DNA of 64,000 bases, from positions 9,400,940 to 9,464,939 of the forward strand of contig NC_080676.1 in assembly GCF_030445035.2 (NCBI RefSeq). The letters run 5' to 3'. Of this stretch, positions 22,985 to 36,779 are shown one piece after another; position 1 is the first letter of the stretch, and every line of letters begins with the position of its first letter. The position numbers were made by a program, and so were the translations under genes. This DNA is from Dasypus novemcinctus. Taxonomy: Eukaryota > Chordata > Mammalia > Cingulata > Dasypodidae. The notes beneath the pieces are model-generated. The model was not told the origin of the DNA. It saw nothing but the letters and a program-made list of their open reading frames with translations, and ran no database searches.

Positions 22985-24420
22985 ATCTTTAAAAAAAAAC
23001 ATTTATGATGGTTAATTATATATATCATAAAATTTGCCCTTTTAACTATTTTTAAGCATTCAGTTCAGTGGTATTAATTACATGTACAATGTTGTGCAAC
23101 CATGACCACCATCCATTTCCAAGACATTTTCATCACTCCAAACAGAAACTTTGCACTCGTGAAGCAATAACTCCCCATTTATTCCTCCTCACTCTGACCC
23201 CTGGGAACCTCTAACCTACTTTCTGTCTTTATGAATTTGCCTCTTCCGGATATTTCACAGAAGTGGAATCGTACAGTGTTTGACCTTTTGTGTCTGGCTT
23301 AGTTCACACAGCATAAAGTTTTCAAGATGCATCTGTGTTGTCATGTGCTTCAGAGTTTCACTCCTTATTATCTGTATTATATTAATATTGAAATTCCACT
23401 GTCTGGATATACCACATTTTGTTTATCTGTGCATCTGTCAGTGGACGCTAGGGTTGCTCCCGCCTTTTGGCTCACTTGTTCTCTTGCTTATTTCTTGTAA
23501 TCTGCTTGTGGCTGAAGGGCTGTGTACAGGATGGGACTGTTCCACCGTAAGTGGAGAAAAGCAAGTTTTAGAACTGTGCTGACCAGTCCAGTTTGCTTGC
23601 AGGCAACTGGTTTTCTGTTCCCTTTGTTCCCTCTGGGTTAAATACTCACCCTTCCTCTCTTTCCCTCCCCTCCCTCCTCCTCCTCTCCCTTCCTCTCCTC
23701 TCCTTCCCCTCCGGCTCCCTCCACTCTGCCGTAACACCTTACACCATGTTACTCTGTGCTTTGCTTCTTTGACTTCATCTATCTTTTGGCGTTTCCACAC
23801 CAGTGTCTTTTTTTCTACAGCTGTGTGGTATTCCATTATATGGATTTACAGTAGTTTATTTAGTCTATCTTCTGCCTCCAATATCTATTATAAACAATGC
23901 TGCATACTATATATGTAATATGTGACTTAGACATATAATTTTCCACACTTGAAAACATATTTTAATAAGAACTGGAAGTAGAATTGCTAGGTCGAAGGGT
24001 GTGAGCATTTGGAAATTTGAAAAATGGTGCCGCTTTGCCATCTACAGGGGTTACGTCATTTTACAATCCTTTAGCAATATGTGTGTGTCTCCACACTCGC
24101 TCCAACGTGGAGTCATCAAACTTCTTTTATCCTTTGCTAACCTGAGAGGCAAAAATGGCATTTCTTTGCAGTTTTAACTTTGGTCTCTTTTTATTATGCA
24201 TTTTAGAGCAAAGTCTTAAGGAGCCATTTGTTTTTCCTTTTCTGTGAACTATTTGTTGAAATCTTTTCATATTTTTTAGTTGGATTGGTCTTTTCCTTAC
24301 TCATTTATAGAACTTTGTTATATATTTGTTAGTAATTTGTGTTGAAAATATTTTCCTGTTTTAAAGAACAAACAAGCATTTTAACTTCTTTTATAATTGC
24401 TTTTTGCCATGCCATTTGAT
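22985..24420 (-). mobile_element. L1 3'-end remnants, antisense
   Basis: 22985-23490 carries the usual antisense L1 3' order: 'atgttgtgcaaccatgacca', 'ccatttccaagacattttca', 'gaatcgtacagtgtttgacc', 'ttttgtgtctggcttagttc'. 23805-24420 is a second, older-looking piece with 'gtagaattgctaggtcgaag' and 'catttggaaatttgaaaaatg'. A polypyrimidine tract separates them. No coding capacity. Confidence 0.75.
23649..23712. repeat. Polypyrimidine tract (64 nt, no purine)
   Basis: An uninterrupted C/T stretch of CCTCC/CTCTT units on the + strand. It lies between two antisense L1 pieces. Long mirror-like pyrimidine tracts can form triplex DNA; whether this one does is unknown. Confidence 0.9.
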
Positions 24421-24837
24421 TATTTTTCCTTTTTCATTTTTTATTATAAATTTGTTTCCTCCCCACTTTTAAAATAATTTATATGGTTTATTGTTTTTAG
24501 GGGGATACCAAAATACTTGAATTTTCAATTAGTTTTTTTTTCTATTTTATTTTATTAATTTCTTAGATCTGCTTCCCTTAGATTTATTTGATTCCTTTTC
24601 TGACACCTTGAGTTGGATGCTTAATTCATATATTTTCTTTCTTTTTGATTTATTGGTGTAGTATACCAACTGTGATATTTCTCTGAGCAATTCTTTTGTG
24701 GGATCTTACAGATTTTAGTATATGGAATGTTTTTCATTATTGTTATTTTCTAGATATTCTTCCATTTCAATATCAGTTTCTTTTTTGATCTGAGTTGTTT
24801 TAAAAATATATAAGAGGTAGGGTTTTTTGATCTTCAA

Positions 24838-25258
24838 ATTTTTTTTTAAAGATTTATTTATTGATTTATTTCTCTCCCCTTCTCCCCGCCCCGACCCCTG
24901 TTGTCTGTTCTGTGTCTATTTGCATCTCCTTCTTTGTCCGCTTCTATTGTTGTCAGCAGCACGGGAATCTGTGTTTCTTTTTGTTGCGTCATCTTGTTGT
25001 GTCAGCTCTCTGTGTGTGCAGCACCATTCCTGGGCAGGCTGCACTTTCTTTCGCACTGGGCGGCTCTCCTTACGGGGTGTACTCCTTGTGTGTGGGGCTC
25101 CCTGACTGGGGGGACACCCCTGCGTGGCAGGGCACTCCTTGCGCGCATCAGCACTGCTCATGGGCCAGCTGCACACGGGTCAAGGAGGCCCTGGGTTTGA
25201 ACCGTGGACCTCCCATGTGGTAGACGATGCCCTAACCACTGGGCCAAGTCTGCTGCCG
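24838..25258 (-). mobile_element. Long DAS-type SINE with 11-bp duplication
   Basis: Full-length copy, head at the right ('gggccaagtctgctgccg' on + strand), tail at the left. TTGATCTTCAA is exact at 24827-24837 and 25259-25269. It is inserted in the old antisense L1. Head is the 'ggcccagtggttag' type and the segment absent from the deletion subfamily is present. Confidence 0.92.
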
Positions 25259-26541
25259 TTGATCTTCAATTTTGTGATTAATTTCTATTTTTCTACTGTG
25301 TGATCAGGTTCTGTTTTATTTCTGCTTTTCGCATCTTTTATGTTTTGTTTGTGGTCTAATATATGGTATTTTTTTTTATGGTTGCACAAACACTTTAAAA
25401 AAAGATGCAGCCTTTGTTTTCAAGGTATAGAATTTGATCTATACATCAATTTTATCTATCTCATTAATTAGGTAATTTAGTTTTTCTGTGTTTTCACTTA
25501 TTTGGTCACTGATCTGTCATGAACTATAAGAGGTGAATTAAAACCTCCTGACGCTAAGATGTGTCTATCGTACCTTGTATTTCTTGTAGCTTTTGCTCCG
25601 AATTTTGGTGCTATTTGGTGTATAAGGTCTTCCATCTTGGATTGTACTCTTTATTATTAAAAAGTGCCCATCTCATTTAAAATCTTTTGTTGCCCTAAAT
25701 TCAACTTTACCTTCCTAATATTAAAGTTACAGCCCCTGCGTCATTTGAGTTTGCCTTTACCCAGTATGTATTTGTCCTTCCTTTTATTTGCAAAGTTATT
25801 GAATCACTTTGTTTGGGGGAATGTGTCTTATAGTAGCATATGGTTGGCTTTTGTCTTGTTACTCAAATTTAGAATCTTTCTTTTTTTTCAGATTTTACTT
25901 TGGCCATTTATTGACCTGGCTAGCATTTTGATCTTAGTTCTGCTGTCATACCTTACATCTTTATGGATTTTTGCTTTTATCATTTCTTAAAATCTTTCAC
26001 TGTTTAGTCTATTTTGTGTGGTGTTCTTCTGACAATTTGGAAGGTCCATATTCTTCTGGAGGTTGAACTTTATGTATTTAACCTTTTTTTTTTTTTACCA
26101 TATTGGTTGTCTGCTTTCTGAAATAAGCAATCACAAAATTATTTCACTTTCTCCCACTTCTCTCTCCTTCACCCCTTGATTTTACTGGATGTCATCATTT
26201 TTCTTACTTCTTTTATTTGTCATTATACATTTGTGGGAGGAAGGGCGCCCGGCTTGCCACAGTAGCAAACGGTGCGGCAAGAAGTGATACCGCCTCTGCC
26301 CACTGGGCCTAGATAAGGTGACCACGCCTGACTAGGCCTTTGCTGCTAGCGGCTGGCCGGCGCTGCCCTCCCCCTTTCTATCTCCCGCCTAGCCCAACAT
26401 CCGGCCAGCTCTCACTCCCCCTTTCCCCTCCCCTATTCCAAACCTCTCAGCCAGCCCTCTGCCTAGCAACCGCTTACAATCACCTATCAGGAAGCAGTAC
26501 CCGCCCGCACCTATCAAATCCCTCCACGCAGTCCCTAACCC

Positions 26542-26547
26542 TATAAA
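26542..26547 (+). promoter_or_regulatory. LTR TATA box
   Basis: TATAAA in 'ccctataaagctgtg', 18 bp upstream of the LTR AATAAA. Transcription would start near 26570-26575 if active. Confidence 0.7.
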
Positions 26548-26564
26548 GCTGTGTCCCCTTCCGC

Positions 26565-26570
26565 AATAAA
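26565..26570 (+). terminator. LTR polyadenylation signal
   Basis: AATAAA in 'ccgcaataaaccgg', at the expected U3/R border. Cleavage would fall roughly 15-20 nt downstream, giving an R region of only about 15-20 nt. Confidence 0.7.
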
Positions 26571-28440
26571 CCGGACTTGCGCACAGACCTGGTCTCCGCG
26601 GCTTTCTTCCTCCCCTTGCCGTGCGTCCTCCACTCCTGAGAGCCCCTCTGATGCTGTCTGCCGTAGCATCAGACGCCGCTGCGGTCTAGTCTGACCCCTC
26701 CAAACCCCCCCGTCAGCATCGGGGTGCAAGCCGCCCCAGCCGCATACATTGAGAGATATACCTATAATACAAATTTTTTAAAAATCAACTTAAAATGGTG
26801 TATTTTGATTTCTGTCTGTGAAAGGGGACGAAATCAATGTGCTTACACTATGTCCCAGGTTTTCTCTCCCCATCTTTACCCAGGTTTTGCTAATTTTATT
26901 ATTTCTGCATTGTCATAATTTATAATGTTTATAATTTCTTGTAACACTAATTCCCACAGTTATATCTTTAAACTACAGTTACATGAGTTAACTTCTCACT
27001 GCTAGTCCTTTTGTTGTGGTTTTCTCCATCATCTCTTAGTTAGCTATAGCATATCCACTAATGGTTTCCTCAAGAACTTTTGGAATTGTGATCTGCAACT
27101 TTTTTCCTGTTACCTTTATCTATGAATGACAGTTTAGCTGGGCATAAAATTCTCTGGCCATCCTTTCCTTCCCCAAGAGCTCTGTAGGGCTAGCTCTGTT
27201 GTCCTTTTCCTTGATCCTTTTGCCTTGATGTCTAGAAGCCCGGGAAATTTACTGAGATATATGTGTTGATAATTTTGCTCTGTGTCAACTTTTCCTGAAA
27301 TAGGCTCTGCTCTTTCATTCTGTAGATTCAAACCTTATTTTATTTCTGTAATGTTCTCTTGGATTATATATTTTTTAAATGTATATTCCCTGTATTGACT
27401 CTTTTCCTCAGGGATACAATTATGAGCATGTTAACTCTCCTTTCTGTCCCCATCTTTACCCATCTAACTCTCCTTTTCTTCTATGCCTATCACTTTTTCA
27501 CTCATCATTTTTCAGTTTGCCCAATTTTCTCATTTCTGTCCTCCAAGCCTTCTAAGCTGAATTTGTTCTTTGTGTTGTTTCCAATGAGGGCTTTATTTCT
27601 GAATGATTGTATTTTTCCCTCCTCTTCTTTGCTCTGCCAGGTCATGTGTCCGCTTTCACAGTGAATTTACCTGAGTTTTGTATTTCTATTTGGAGCTCTT
27701 GATTAAAGTGCCAATTGTTTCATCCTTTATTTTTTTTTTTTATTTATGGCAGCAAATCTGGTCATAATTTTTATTTGCTTTGTGATACCTTTTTTTTTCT
27801 GATTAGTTTTCTTGGCCTTCCATATTTTCTCCTGTTCTCTTCTTCTTTTATTCCACCTATAGAAACTTTGTATAGATCCTGTTTTGGCTCTTCTTTGAGA
27901 GAAGATCTTTGATCAGCATTTTCTATGTGATGCACATGGGGGAGAGGCCAGGGAAATGTTTTAGGAGAGCAGGGTTGCTTCCTGCGTCACAGTAAATATC
28001 TTTGTTTGGAGACTTGTGGTTGTGATTTCTTTCTAGCTTTTGTTTATACCCAGTCAGAGATCTATAACTGTAGGCTGTCTTGCTGCACCAACACAGTGCT
28101 TCCTGTGAACACGGCGGGCATGTGGTTTTTCTGTTCAGCCTGCACCCCTCTTTCCCCAAGATGTCACAGGCAGTTTCCACAGCCAGATCACACGCACTGT
28201 GCCCACTGTTCCTTCCTTCAGGGAGTGCCAGCTGAGCTGCTGGCCAGTGCTGCGGGCCCAGGTGTTTTCTGCTGGTGTTTTCTCATACCCCGTTGGCTCT
28301 CATTGCTTTTGGCAGCCCTTTACTGTTTTTGGCAGCCATTCCCTGTAAGTTGTGGTTCAGGTTACAGATGTCTTCTGATTTTGCTGAAGATGGAATTTGC
28401 ACTTCCGTTTTTCTTTCTCCTTGTTTTTGAGTGATTTCGG

Positions 28441-29639
28441 ATAAGAAAAGGAATAACTTTATTCTGCTATGTTAAAACTATTTAGCGTCACAAATTTCTG
28501 TGTTCTGGTATTCCCCCAGATTAAACCTTAGCCAGAGCCCCTTGGATAGGGAGGGCTTGAGCCAAACCTGGAACCAGATGGTAGAAAGTGGGAAGATGGA
28601 GCCCATGTATCTGTCTGTGCCGGGTGGCAGCAGGGCTCTCTCCTTCCCCACCTGGACTTTGGCTGGGGATTTGGGTGGGAGGTTGTGGCCAGGCAGGGCA
28701 GGGCAGGGTGGGAAGGATGCCTGAATCCTCATCCATCTCAGGGGAAGTTGTCTGTAGCCAAGCAGCCCTGAGGCAGGGAGGGGCAGGCAGGTGGCTCTGC
28801 TCTGCACTGGATGCAGGCCCAGCTCTCCAGCTCTCCCCTATGCAAGGTCCACCCAAGCAGCCCAAACACCTGGTCTGGCTGCCCTCGTACTGATCGTGGC
28901 CGTTTCCTCCTCCCTGAAAACTAGGGTCCCACCCAAAGGGAGCCTCACAGGGGTAAATGCTGCTAATATTGTTTATTTATCCAAAGGGCAGGGGTCAGGG
29001 CAGGATGCCCAGAGAACAGGGCCAGAGTGGAAAGCCTGCCCTCAGGCCTGGCCCTTGAGATTAGTGTCTCCTGGGCCTCCACCACCAACCTGAAGGTGGG
29101 GTTTTCTCCCTACTGTACAATGAGGAGACTTGAGTCTCAGGGAGGAGAAGAGACCTTCCTGTGGACACACAGCTGAGAGAGAGAGAGGACCTGGGCGCGG
29201 CTGGCTGGCTGCAGAGTCTGGACACCAGGTGCCTTCTCTCCTCCCCGCTCCTGCCCACCTCTGCTCGCCTTCCCATGGAACCCCGCCCCTTCTCGGATGG
29301 CCACCTTCTGTCCACGTCCTCAGGTGTCCTTGCTGGACCCTTGCTCTGTGTCTTGGTTCTCAAGCCAGACAGCACTTTAGGTGGCTGCTCCAACTCCCCT
29401 GGGCAGCCAGGGCTGGGAACCGATGGACTTTCACGTCTCGGGCCCCCGTGTCACGGAAGCTGTGTCCCCCCAGCCTGGGCACTGGACCCAGCCTTGGGAG
29501 TGAGCACCCTGATGAATGGCCTGTGCGTGAGCCTTGGGTCAGTGCCCCCGGGTTCTCACTGACGCTGTGATCTTGGGTCAGTGACTTCAATTCTCTGGGC
29601 TCCGTCTTGATCTCTAAAATAAGATGATCTAAGTGCAGG
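28441..29639. other. GC-rich end of intron 1, no exon recognised
   Basis: Composition switches from AT-rich L1 to GC-rich unique sequence near 28440-28500. Frames of 70-146 codons overlap on both strands and resemble nothing known. A MIR-like fragment lies at about 29560-29630 ('ctgtgatcttgggtcagtga'). Confidence 0.5.
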
Positions 29640-29905
29640 GCACGGAGTCTGCAGCCAGCTGGCTTCAGTTTGTCTCTTGGCCTGGCCACTTAGTAACTGT
29701 GGGACTTTGGCTAATTACATACCCTCTGTCAACTCCTTAGCTTTCCCCTCTGTAAAATGGGAAGAGTACTGCATAAGTCTCAGAGTGAGGTTTCAAGGAT
29801 TAAATGAACTTAAGAAAAAAAAGCAAATCATTTACAAGAGTATCTGGCCTATGGCAAGAACTAGATGTGTGCCAGCTTTATCAATTTAATTATTGCTATT
29901 AACAA
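29640..29905 (+). repeat. MIR copy, long
   Basis: Nearly complete: 'ttggcctggccacttagtaa', 'cccctctgtaaaatgggaag', 'ggattaaatgaacttaag', ending 'tttaattattgctatt'. It finishes about 100 bp before the exon 2 acceptor. Confidence 0.85.
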
Positions 29906-30005
29906 TACGTGCGAAGGGCCAAGCCAAGGTGCGGGCACACGCGAAGGGGTCAGAAGCCGGCTGTCGCTGCTGCTGTTGTAACCCGTGCCCTCTGCTTCCC
30001 TCCAG

Positions 30006-31565
<1,560 letters not shown>

Positions 31566-34499
31566 CACCCGAGCACGTTGCAGGTGGCTCTAGTAGGAAG
31601 GATCCTGGGCCCCAGGGCAGGGACGAGGAGAAGACACCGTTCCTGGACTCGAGGGCCATGCACTTGGGTTGCAAATAAGTAGTGAAGAAGTATAATACTG
31701 ACTACCTCTTGCCGACCCCCCAGTGTGGGCCGAATACCCAAATTTCAGCCCCCCCGTAGGCAGACACCGGGTGATCTGGCTGGGGGCAGCTGCCTCTCAT
31801 CTCCAGCTGATTATTGCCTCGTAGGAACGAGAGCCCTGGATTGTGAAATCTAATTTTTTTTTCCCCAAGAGGACCCAGAAATCTAGATTTTGTGTGAACT
31901 CTCCCAATTTTTAAAGTTGGCAGCTGCTGAGAACACTGTGTGTTCAAACAAACGCCCCTGCGGGCTGCAGACGAGCGACAGGCTGCCGGTTTGGCCACCG
32001 GGCACCTCCCAGGCCTCTTCTGGTTTAATCTCACAGCCACCCCGTGAGGCAGCTTAGAAAACTCACAGTGGCAGGCATGGTTGTTGGTTTCAGGAGGGAG
32101 TCGGAGGGGCCTGGGGGTGGGAGGCCCCGGGGGCTGCTGACGAGGTGACTCTCAGCCTAGCGGGGGACCTGGAGTCAGGCAGGCTCAGTGGACGCATCCG
32201 CCGACCAGCTCTGGTCAAGACCGACTTCCTGACCCTCCCCTAATGATGCACACAGAGGTGGTGTTGACAGCGGGATGCCAGTTTGTTTGAAATGGGAAAT
32301 CTGTCGGCCAGTGGGGCGCTTCAGGACCTCTGTTTCGGAGATAAGGAAACCGAAAAGCAGAGCTAGAGAGAGCCGGGACTGGGGTCCACTCAGCTCTGCC
32401 GGCCCCCGAGGCTTTTCCCAGGCTCCCCCGCTTTGGTAGAGGAACTGAGAGGAGCACTCCACAAAAAAAAAAAATCAAGAACAAGATCATACTCAGGTGA
32501 AATGGACATTTACTCGCGCGTGGGCTGGCTGGCTGGTTTTGAGGGAGGGGAAGGCAACAGAAAAGCGGTGGGTCCGCCCAGCCCTCGGGTATAATCGGCG
32601 ACCCCCTCGCTCATGTTTTATTTTCAAACCTGCTGGACTGAGATGGCAGTTGTCTCTCCACCCAACTGGCTAAATTGAGGAGCAGATGAGTGTGTGCTGA
32701 GAAGGGCTGGTTGAGTCATCGCCGCACCTGGGAAGAGCGTCTGACCGCTGGCAGCCACGGCAGCCAGGCACACCCCAGGGCGGGGACACCAGCCACCACT
32801 GCAACCGCTCTTTATTGAATGGAATTGGAAAATTTATTCGCCAAAATTGGTTGCTGCACTACAAGGGTGGCCTTTGTGTGTCAAGACTCTGGAATCCGAT
32901 GTGTCTTATTTCCAACTGCATCCCCAATACTCAGTGTTTTTGTATCTTTGATGAGTCACTCTTCACTTCCGAAGGCTCGTTTTGCTCATCGTAAATGGGA
33001 CGGTATCTGGCCTCTTTCATAGCTGCTGTGAGATTTTCTTTGTTGGCACCAATAATGGGGTAGCCGGGCTTAAACCGTGACGTGGACACCCGGGGCAGGG
33101 GTCACCAGCGCCAAAAATTGGCCACCTGGGAGGCATCATGGCCCTGGGCGTTACCTATTGCTCAGTTTCCAGGTTCAAAGTCAAGGTGCTGACGAGGGTG
33201 CAGCTAGCCTGGCCTCGCACGGGGGCGGTCAACCACGGGCCCTTCCACGGCCCTCTTCCGGGAAGGGCGGTCGTCCCGAGGGCATTTGGACTCCCGAGTC
33301 CTGCAGGTGGCTGGGGAAGCTGGGCGAGGGCCTTGGCTCCCAGGGCTGCTGTGACAGATCCCGCACGCTGGCTGACTTAAACTCAGGAACTTAGTGTCTC
33401 CAGTCTGGGAGGTCTTCGACCAGATTGAGGCCTCAGTAGCCCGTGCCCCCCTGAAGTCTGCAGAGCCCCGGTGGCGGCTCGCCGGCAGCCCGTCTCTGCC
33501 TCCACCACGTGGCGCTCCATCTCTTTCTGTCTGTTCCTGCGGCTTCTGTTTCCGTGTCCAAAATTCCTCTGCTGATAAGGACTCCAGCCGTCTTGGATTG
33601 AGGCCGCCTCGATGCAGTCTGGCCTTCCTGATAGGGTCTTTGAAGCCCCTGTGCCCCAAGGCGTGTGCGCACACAGGACCTGGGGTGGGGCTGGAGCGTG
33701 TCTTTGTGGGGGACGTGCTTCCTACCACAGCAGAGAGCCCCTCCCTGCTGGCGGTGGTGTTTCAGGTGGGCTGGAGCTGGGGGGCCGTGGGAGGCAGAGG
33801 GAGGTGGCGTGCGGTGAGCCTGTGGCAGCTCCCGTGCCGTGGCAGGGCCATGCCGGCCCCTCTCCCACTCCACAGGAGTGTGATGCAGAAGGGAGGGAGC
33901 TCAGCTCCTCTGGACTTGGGGAGGTCCCTCGGCAGCCCAGGCCGAGCCCCGACCACAGGGTGGTCCCGAGGACGGGCTGCAGTGGTGTCTCGGAGGGGGT
34001 ACCTGGGCCAAGACTTTGTGGCACCTGTAGCCGGTGGCGTGGGCTGCGCCCCCCCAGTGGGTCCCTGGGCGCTGGCGGTGGCTTGGCTCCGGCGAGCTCT
34101 GAGTGCGGTTGGGTCCTGAGGATGGGGGGGACTCTTGAGCCAACTTTGGAGTGGACGTGTAAGCACGTCCCCAACCCCACACTGACGGAGGCGTGGGGGC
34201 CGGAGTCGACTCCACGGCGTGCGGCGCAGAGAGGCAGGGCCCGCCTGCCGGGAGCCGGGGGGCACCATCACGCAGGGCCCTGGGCCGCCTCCCATAAGGG
34301 CCTGGGGAGGGTCTCAGCCCCAGCAACCAGCAGGAGGCCGCGGACAGCTGTTGCCTCCTCTTCCTGAACCTTAATGTTCTCGTTTGTGAACGAGGCGGGG
34401 GTGGGAGGGTGCTGAAGTGCACCTGTGCGGAGCAGACACACAGCAATTGCTCTGGTCAGTAGGTGAGCTGGGGCAGGGCCTGCGGCCCCCTGTGGATTA
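31566..34499. other. Intron 2, mostly unique GC-rich; one old repeat
   Basis: 33340-33610 has 'gctgctgtgacagatcccgc', 'agtctgggaggtcttcgacc' and 'tgctgataaggactccagcc', a diverged copy of the common repeat also seen at 36780-37605 and 55255-55640. 32600-32740 holds unassigned sequence with an AP-1 site TGAGTCAT (32713-32720). Frames near 33400-34450 of 150-250 codons overlap on both strands and are GC artefacts. Confidence 0.5.
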
Positions 34500-35345
34500 C
34501 AGCCAGAGGGGCTTTATTCACGATGGCCGGGCGCTGGAAATAACCCCCGTGTCCATCGACCGATGAATGGATCGAGAAATTGAGTTGGCAGCGGACTTGG
34601 CCCAGTGGTTAGGGCGTCCGCCTACCACATGGGAGGTCCGCGGTTCAAACCTCGGGCCTCCTTGACCCGTGTGGAGCTGGCCCATGTGCAGTGCTGATGC
34701 GCGCAAGGGGTGCCGCGCCACGCAAGGGTGTCCCCCGCGTAGGGGAGCCCCACGCGCAAGGAGTGCACCCGTAAGGAGAGCCACCCTGCACGAAAGAAAG
34801 TGCAGCCTGCCCAGGAATGGCGCCGCACACCCGGAGAGCTGACACAGCAAGGTGATGCAACAAAAAGAAACACAGATTCCCATGCCGCTGACAACGGAAG
34901 CAGACAAAGAACATGCAGCAAATAGACACAGAGAACAGACAACCAGGGTGGTGGGGGAGGGGAGATAAATAAATAAATAAATAAATAAATCTTAAAAAAC
35001 AAAAAAAACTGTGGAGTATACGCACGATGGAATATTATACAGCGGTACGAAGAAACGAAGTTGTGAAACACGTGGTTGAACCTGGAAGGCATTATGTTGA
35101 GCGAAGCAAGCCAGACACAAAAGGACAAATTCTGTATGATTGCCCTGTTATGAACTAGATATATTCTGTGAAATGTGAAGATGGATAGAATTGCCTATAT
35201 AAGACCGTTTTTCTTTGAAGCTGAACAAATGTAAGTTAATACACAAAATGTTAATATCAGACAAAAAATTAAACCAGTGAAGGAGACTAGACACAGAGGG
35301 CTACCTAGTGTATGAATCCATTTTTATGAAATGTAAATATAAATT
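34500..35345 (+). mobile_element. L1 3'-end remnant split by a SINE
   Basis: Left part to 34587 ('tttattcacgatggccgggc', 'gtgtccatcgaccgatgaat'); right part from 35009 ('gatggaatattatacagcgg', 'ggcattatgttgagcgaagc', 'cacaaaaggacaaattctgt'). This is the classic L1 3' region in sense. It looks younger than the L1 at 990-4665 because the phrases are better kept. Confidence 0.8.
34588..35008 (+). mobile_element. Long DAS-type SINE inside the L1
   Basis: Full-length, head 'gcggacttggcccagtggtt', tail (AAAT)n then A-rich. I could not find an exact target duplication; short A-rich flanks hide it. It includes the segment absent from the deletion subfamily. Confidence 0.88.
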
Positions 35346-36779
35346 TATAAAGAAAAAAAAAAGTGACCTTCAAGGAGGCTTTTCTTCTGTTGTGATGGAA
35401 GTAAGTTAATGCATACACTTTTTTCAAGTTTTGAGATTTTGTGACCAAAAGAGCAAAGCTTAGAAAGGGCTGCCCACATTTTCCTATTACCCATGCCTAA
35501 TGCTGCACGTCTGTAAATGTAATTGTTCTTAGGCTGCTCTGTGGAGCGAAGCATCTCGGGGGTGACTGTGGGGGGCCGGGGCGCCAGGAGCCCTGCCATC
35601 TGAGTGGGCCTGGCAGGCGTGGAGCCAAGCGCTGGCACGGGGCCAGCCGTACCCAGCCGACCAGGCCAGGGGCCCAGGTAATAACAATAGCAATCACAAC
35701 GATGACTCATATATATGCTGCCTCTGCTGGCCTCTGCTCCAAGCGTTTTACAGATTTGAACTCACTGACACCTTGTCACAACCCTTTGAACTTAACACCT
35801 GAATTATCATCTTCATTTTTTGAGGAAGGGCTTGAGGCACAGAGAGCTTGAGTCAGTTGTTCCTGGTCACACAGCCAGTCATTGGGGAAACGAGGATTCA
35901 GACTGAGGCAGACTGGCCCGGCGGACACCTCGTGGAGATGTTCACAGTCAAGGCAGAGAGAGAACTCCCACAGAGTCGTGGCTCCACCCTGCAGGCCGGG
36001 CTGCCAACCCGCGGGCGCCCTGCCTCTGGCGGCGAGTTGGGTTGAGGCCGGAGATGCTGTCGTTTCTCCTCCTCCCCCGGGGCCTCCTCCCAACCCCCAG
36101 AGCTCCCGTGTCCTGAAGAGCCGCGCTGCATCAACACCGCCCCAGCAGTGGCCCTGAATCTGACGTGCCGGGGCTCCAACTCGAAAACGTCCCTGCCAAC
36201 GTCCCAGCTGCTGCGAGGCGCGGCGCTGGCCTGGCGCTTGGAATCTGCTCGGGGCTGGGCTCTGGAATCGCTCCTTGGCTCCCCCAGCAGCAACTCCTTC
36301 CACATGCTGGCGGTTGGAGGGCTGACGGAGTGACTCTGACTTTGTCTTGGAGTTCCTGGGTGCCTCAGGGTGGGGGCCCCAGACAGAGAACGCGGGCGCC
36401 GGCTCTCCAGCAGCTCTGGCTGGGGGCCACGGTGCTCCCACTCTTAGCTGGAGCCTCCCCGTGTTCCGAGCCCTGGGCGGGGCGTTTTACTCATACTATT
36501 TTTTAAATTCACACAGTAAGCCTTGAGGCAGGCTTCCTGTTGTTATTCCACTTTCCAGATGAGGAAACCGAGTCTTAGGAAGGTGAGGGAGTTGGCTAAG
36601 GCGGCACAGGTCGCTGTGCTTGGAAGCGGGTGCCGGCCCCCCCCCACCCTGCCCCCGTGCAGACCAGCTCCCTCTGCGGCCCAACCCCGAGCAGGGCCTC
36701 GACCCACAGGGGGTGCTCGGGGCTGCCTTTCTGGAAGGGTGGGGGGTGGAGTGGTCAGGGTGATTGTATTCCTTTCCCT
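35346..36779. other. Intron 2, GC-rich with two MIRs
   Basis: 35735-35905 (minus MIR: 'cattttttgaggaagggctt', 'gtcacacagccagtcattgg') and 36465-36625 (minus MIR: 'cagatgaggaaaccgagtct', 'gctaaggcggcacaggtcg'). The rest is unassigned. No exon supported. Confidence 0.6.

Larger units (their letters stand above)
26232..26744 (+). mobile_element. Solo endogenous-retrovirus LTR with 6-bp target duplication
   Basis: 513 bp, starting TGTGGG and ending GCCGCA, flanked by the exact 6-bp duplication TACATT (26226-26231 and 26745-26750). A TATAAA box is at 26542-26547 and AATAAA at 26565-26570. Flanks on both sides are old L1, with no gag, pol or env sequence, so recombination between two LTRs has probably removed the provirus. 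The 6-bp duplication and the very close TATA and poly-A signals (short R) fit class II, betaretrovirus-like elements better than class I. The orientation follows from those signals. The family is not named. Confidence 0.85.
24421..28440 (-). mobile_element. Antisense L1 internal region, split by a SINE and an LTR
   Basis: T-rich on the + strand, with antisense L1 phrases: 'gatctgagttgttttaaaaa', 'aggtgaattaaaacctcctg', 'tgacagtttagctgggcata'. The order (3' end first, 5' end last) continues from 22985, so this may be one long, decayed, reverse-oriented L1 of over 4 kb. Interruptions are the SINE at 24838-25258 and the solo LTR at 26232-26744. No intact reverse-transcriptase frame remains on the minus strand. 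Confidence 0.7.
12724..30005 (+). other. SPSB4: SPSB4 intron 1 (predicted)
   Basis: Bounded by the donor GTGAGT at 12724 and an acceptor 'cctctgcttccctccag' ending at 30005, a good polypyrimidine-AG. At about 17.3 kb it holds a GC-rich first half and an AT-rich second half (20.6-28.4 kb) made of antisense L1, three long SINEs and one solo LTR. No internal exon could be supported. Confidence 0.6.

Noticed and set aside
25664..25990. A 108-codon hydrophobic + frame resembling a membrane protein
   Set aside because: It is the antisense of an L1; T-rich codons give Phe, Leu and Ile without biological meaning.
34967..34990. (AAAT)n array as an independent microsatellite
   Set aside because: It is the variable tail of the SINE at 34588-35008.
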